NCBI GenBank assembly: GCA_905213725.1
Contig: CAJMJM010000094.1
Coordinates: 1-7,303, forward strand
Source: Collinsella aerofaciens
GTDB lineage: Bacteria; Actinomycetota; Coriobacteriia; Coriobacteriales; Coriobacteriaceae
DNA: 7,303 nt
Direction: 5' to 3'
Below the pieces are notes generated by a model. That model did not search any database, was not told the origin of the DNA, and saw only the letters and a program-made list of their open reading frames with translations. This document shows positions 6,343-7,303 of the stretch, in pieces (within the stretch, counting starts at the first letter, position 1; every line of letters begins with the position of its first letter). A program made the position numbers and the translations under genes.

Positions 6343-6678
6343 ATGTGCGATTGCATCTTCTGCAAAATTGCCAACCACGAGATCCCCTCGACCGTTGTCT
6401 ATGAGGACGACCAGGTCATCGCCTTCGACGACCTCAACCCCCAGGCGCCGGTTCACACGCTCGTGATCCCCAAGAAGCACTACAGTGACATCGCCGACAA
6501 CGTACCTGCCGAGACCATGGGCGCCATGGCTCACGCCATCCAGGAGGTCGCTAAGGCCAAGGGCTTGGAGGACGGTTTCCGGGTCATCTCCAACAAGGGC
6601 GTCAACGCCGGCCAGACCGTCATGCACTTCCACATGCACGTCCTCGGCGGCAAGAACCTGGGCGAGAACCTCATCTGA
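6343..6678 (+). CDS. hinT: HIT-family nucleotide-binding hydrolase (HinT-like)
   Basis: HinT proteins are small cytoplasmic dimers that hydrolyse purine nucleoside phosphoramidates and acyl-adenylates such as those made by lysyl-tRNA synthetase. The 111-residue product has the histidine triad H-F-H-M-H-V-L at 95-101, with His97 and His99 in the positions of the catalytic pair, followed by GGKNLGENL. The N-terminal half carries IPSTVVYEDD (14-23) and DLNPQAPVHTLVIPKKH (30-46), typical of the HinT branch. Cys4 and Cys7 form a CxxC that in some HIT proteins binds zinc. The ATG at 6343 has AAAGGAA upstream at good spacing. An in-frame GTG at 6325 would add six residues that overlap this binding site. 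Its own -10 box suggests transcription apart from xseAB, though read-through is possible. Confidence 0.94.
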   Translation: MCDCIFCKIANHEIPSTVVYEDDQVIAFDDLNPQAPVHTLVIPKKHYSDIADNVPAETMGAMAHAIQEVAKAKGLEDGFRVISNKGVNAGQTVMHFHMHVLGGKNLGENLI

Positions 6679-6719
6679 GGGCGCGTAGGCCGTCGACTTG
6701 GCTGCCTTTGGAGTAATCT

Positions 6720-7303
6720 ATGCAGCTTTCTCAACTCGAATACCTTCAAGCGGTAGCGAACTATGGCGGCGTGCGCAAAGCAGCTCGCGCCGTTCACGTG
6801 AGTCCGCAGGCCGTTTCGTCGGCAATAAAAAAGTTGGAATCTGAGTATCAGATTGTTTTGCTCGACCGATCGGCGGGGGAGGCTGTTTTGTCTCCGGCGG
6901 GCAGAGAATTTGCGCGTCGTGCACGCGTGATCCTGGCGCAAGTCGACGATCTCAAAAAGTACGCTCAATCGGGGAACGGCGGCGTTTCGCCCGACGGCCA
7001 TTTCCGTCTTTACGCCCCCTGTCTTCACGGGCGGGGGCGCCTTTTTTCCGAAAACTGGTACGACTCGTTTGAAAGCTCGCACCCTCAGATTCATCTTGAT
7101 GTGTGGCATCAGCCAACGGCAACATGCTTTGAATCACTTATACTTGGAATTTCGGACGCGGCTATCTCGTTTGAGGAACCACGGGACAGTGTCCTTTCTT
7201 CAAAATATATGGGTGAAAAGGAGCTCAGGGTTCTTTCATGCCCAGCGGGTCATCAATCTGTGGGTGCTATGACCGTTCGTGAGTTGCTGGGCGGCAGGCT
7301 CGC
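6720..7303 (+). CDS. LysR-type transcriptional regulator, partial (C-terminus beyond right edge)
   Basis: The first 194 codons of a LysR-family regulator are present and the frame is open at the right edge. The ATG at 6720 has GGAG six bases upstream. Residues 1-60 form the winged helix-turn-helix: LSQLEYLQAVANYGG, then KAARAVHVSPQAVSSAIKKL (20-39) as the helix-turn-helix core, and LLDRS followed by LSPAGREFARRA as the wing. A linker helix follows. The ligand-binding domain begins near residue 93 (FRLYAP), with HPQIHLDVW and a SDAAISF segment that matches the usual lDlai strand. It lies 41 bases after hinT with no clear terminator. Codon use is less GC-biased than in xseA (TCA, ATA, TAT and AGG appear). 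LysR regulators often control a neighbouring divergent gene, but here the upstream neighbour is co-directional, so the target cannot be read from the window. Confidence 0.92.
   Translation, partial: MQLSQLEYLQAVANYGGVRKAARAVHVSPQAVSSAIKKLESEYQIVLLDRSAGEAVLSPAGREFARRARVILAQVDDLKKYAQSGNGGVSPDGHFRLYAPCLHGRGRLFSENWYDSFESSHPQIHLDVWHQPTATCFESLILGISDAAISFEEPRDSVLSSKYMGEKELRVLSCPAGHQSVGAMTVRELLGGRL

Noticed and set aside
6679..6719. Possible terminator between hinT and the LysR gene
   Set aside because: Only a loose AGGC/GCCT pairing with a long loop is visible; it is not enough to call a hairpin.

Overview
The window is GC-rich, gene-dense bacterial chromosome. Its codon use and its set of genes (secreted C69 dipeptidase, diacylglycerol-kinase-like protein, RNase D, HEAGH membrane metallopeptidase, exonuclease VII, HinT, LysR regulator) look most like a gut actinobacterium of the Coriobacteriia, such as Collinsella or a relative. 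That placement is inferred from general resemblance, not from a search. There are no RNA genes, insertion sequences, phage genes, CRISPR arrays or long repeats. This is mostly housekeeping DNA, and I do not see an undescribed multi-gene system in it.

Left part, minus strand (1-2416). Reading leftward from a divergent intergenic region come a diacylglycerol/lipid-kinase-like gene (2416-1499), a 30-residue single-pass membrane protein (1489-1397) and a strong intrinsic terminator (1363-1311). The small gene's Shine-Dalgarno overlaps the kinase stop codon. An AT-rich region of about 220 bp follows, with two possible promoters. It leads into a secreted C69-family peptidase (1088 to beyond the left edge), whose catalytic cysteine sits directly after an AxA signal-peptidase site.

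Right part, plus strand (2515-7303). RNase D is followed by a YugP-like zinc metallopeptidase, then a GC-rich hairpin. Next come xseA and xseB, the two subunits of exonuclease VII, which form an operon. After them a perfect TATAAT box precedes hinT, and then comes the 5' part of a LysR-type regulator that runs off the right edge. Exonuclease VII degrades single-stranded DNA, RNase D trims RNA 3' ends and HinT hydrolyses nucleoside phosphoramidates, so this half leans toward nucleic-acid and nucleotide upkeep. No evidence in the sequence ties all of these genes into one pathway.

The item most likely to be missed by standard annotation is the 30-residue membrane protein. It has an ideal ribosome binding site and its own place in a terminated operon.
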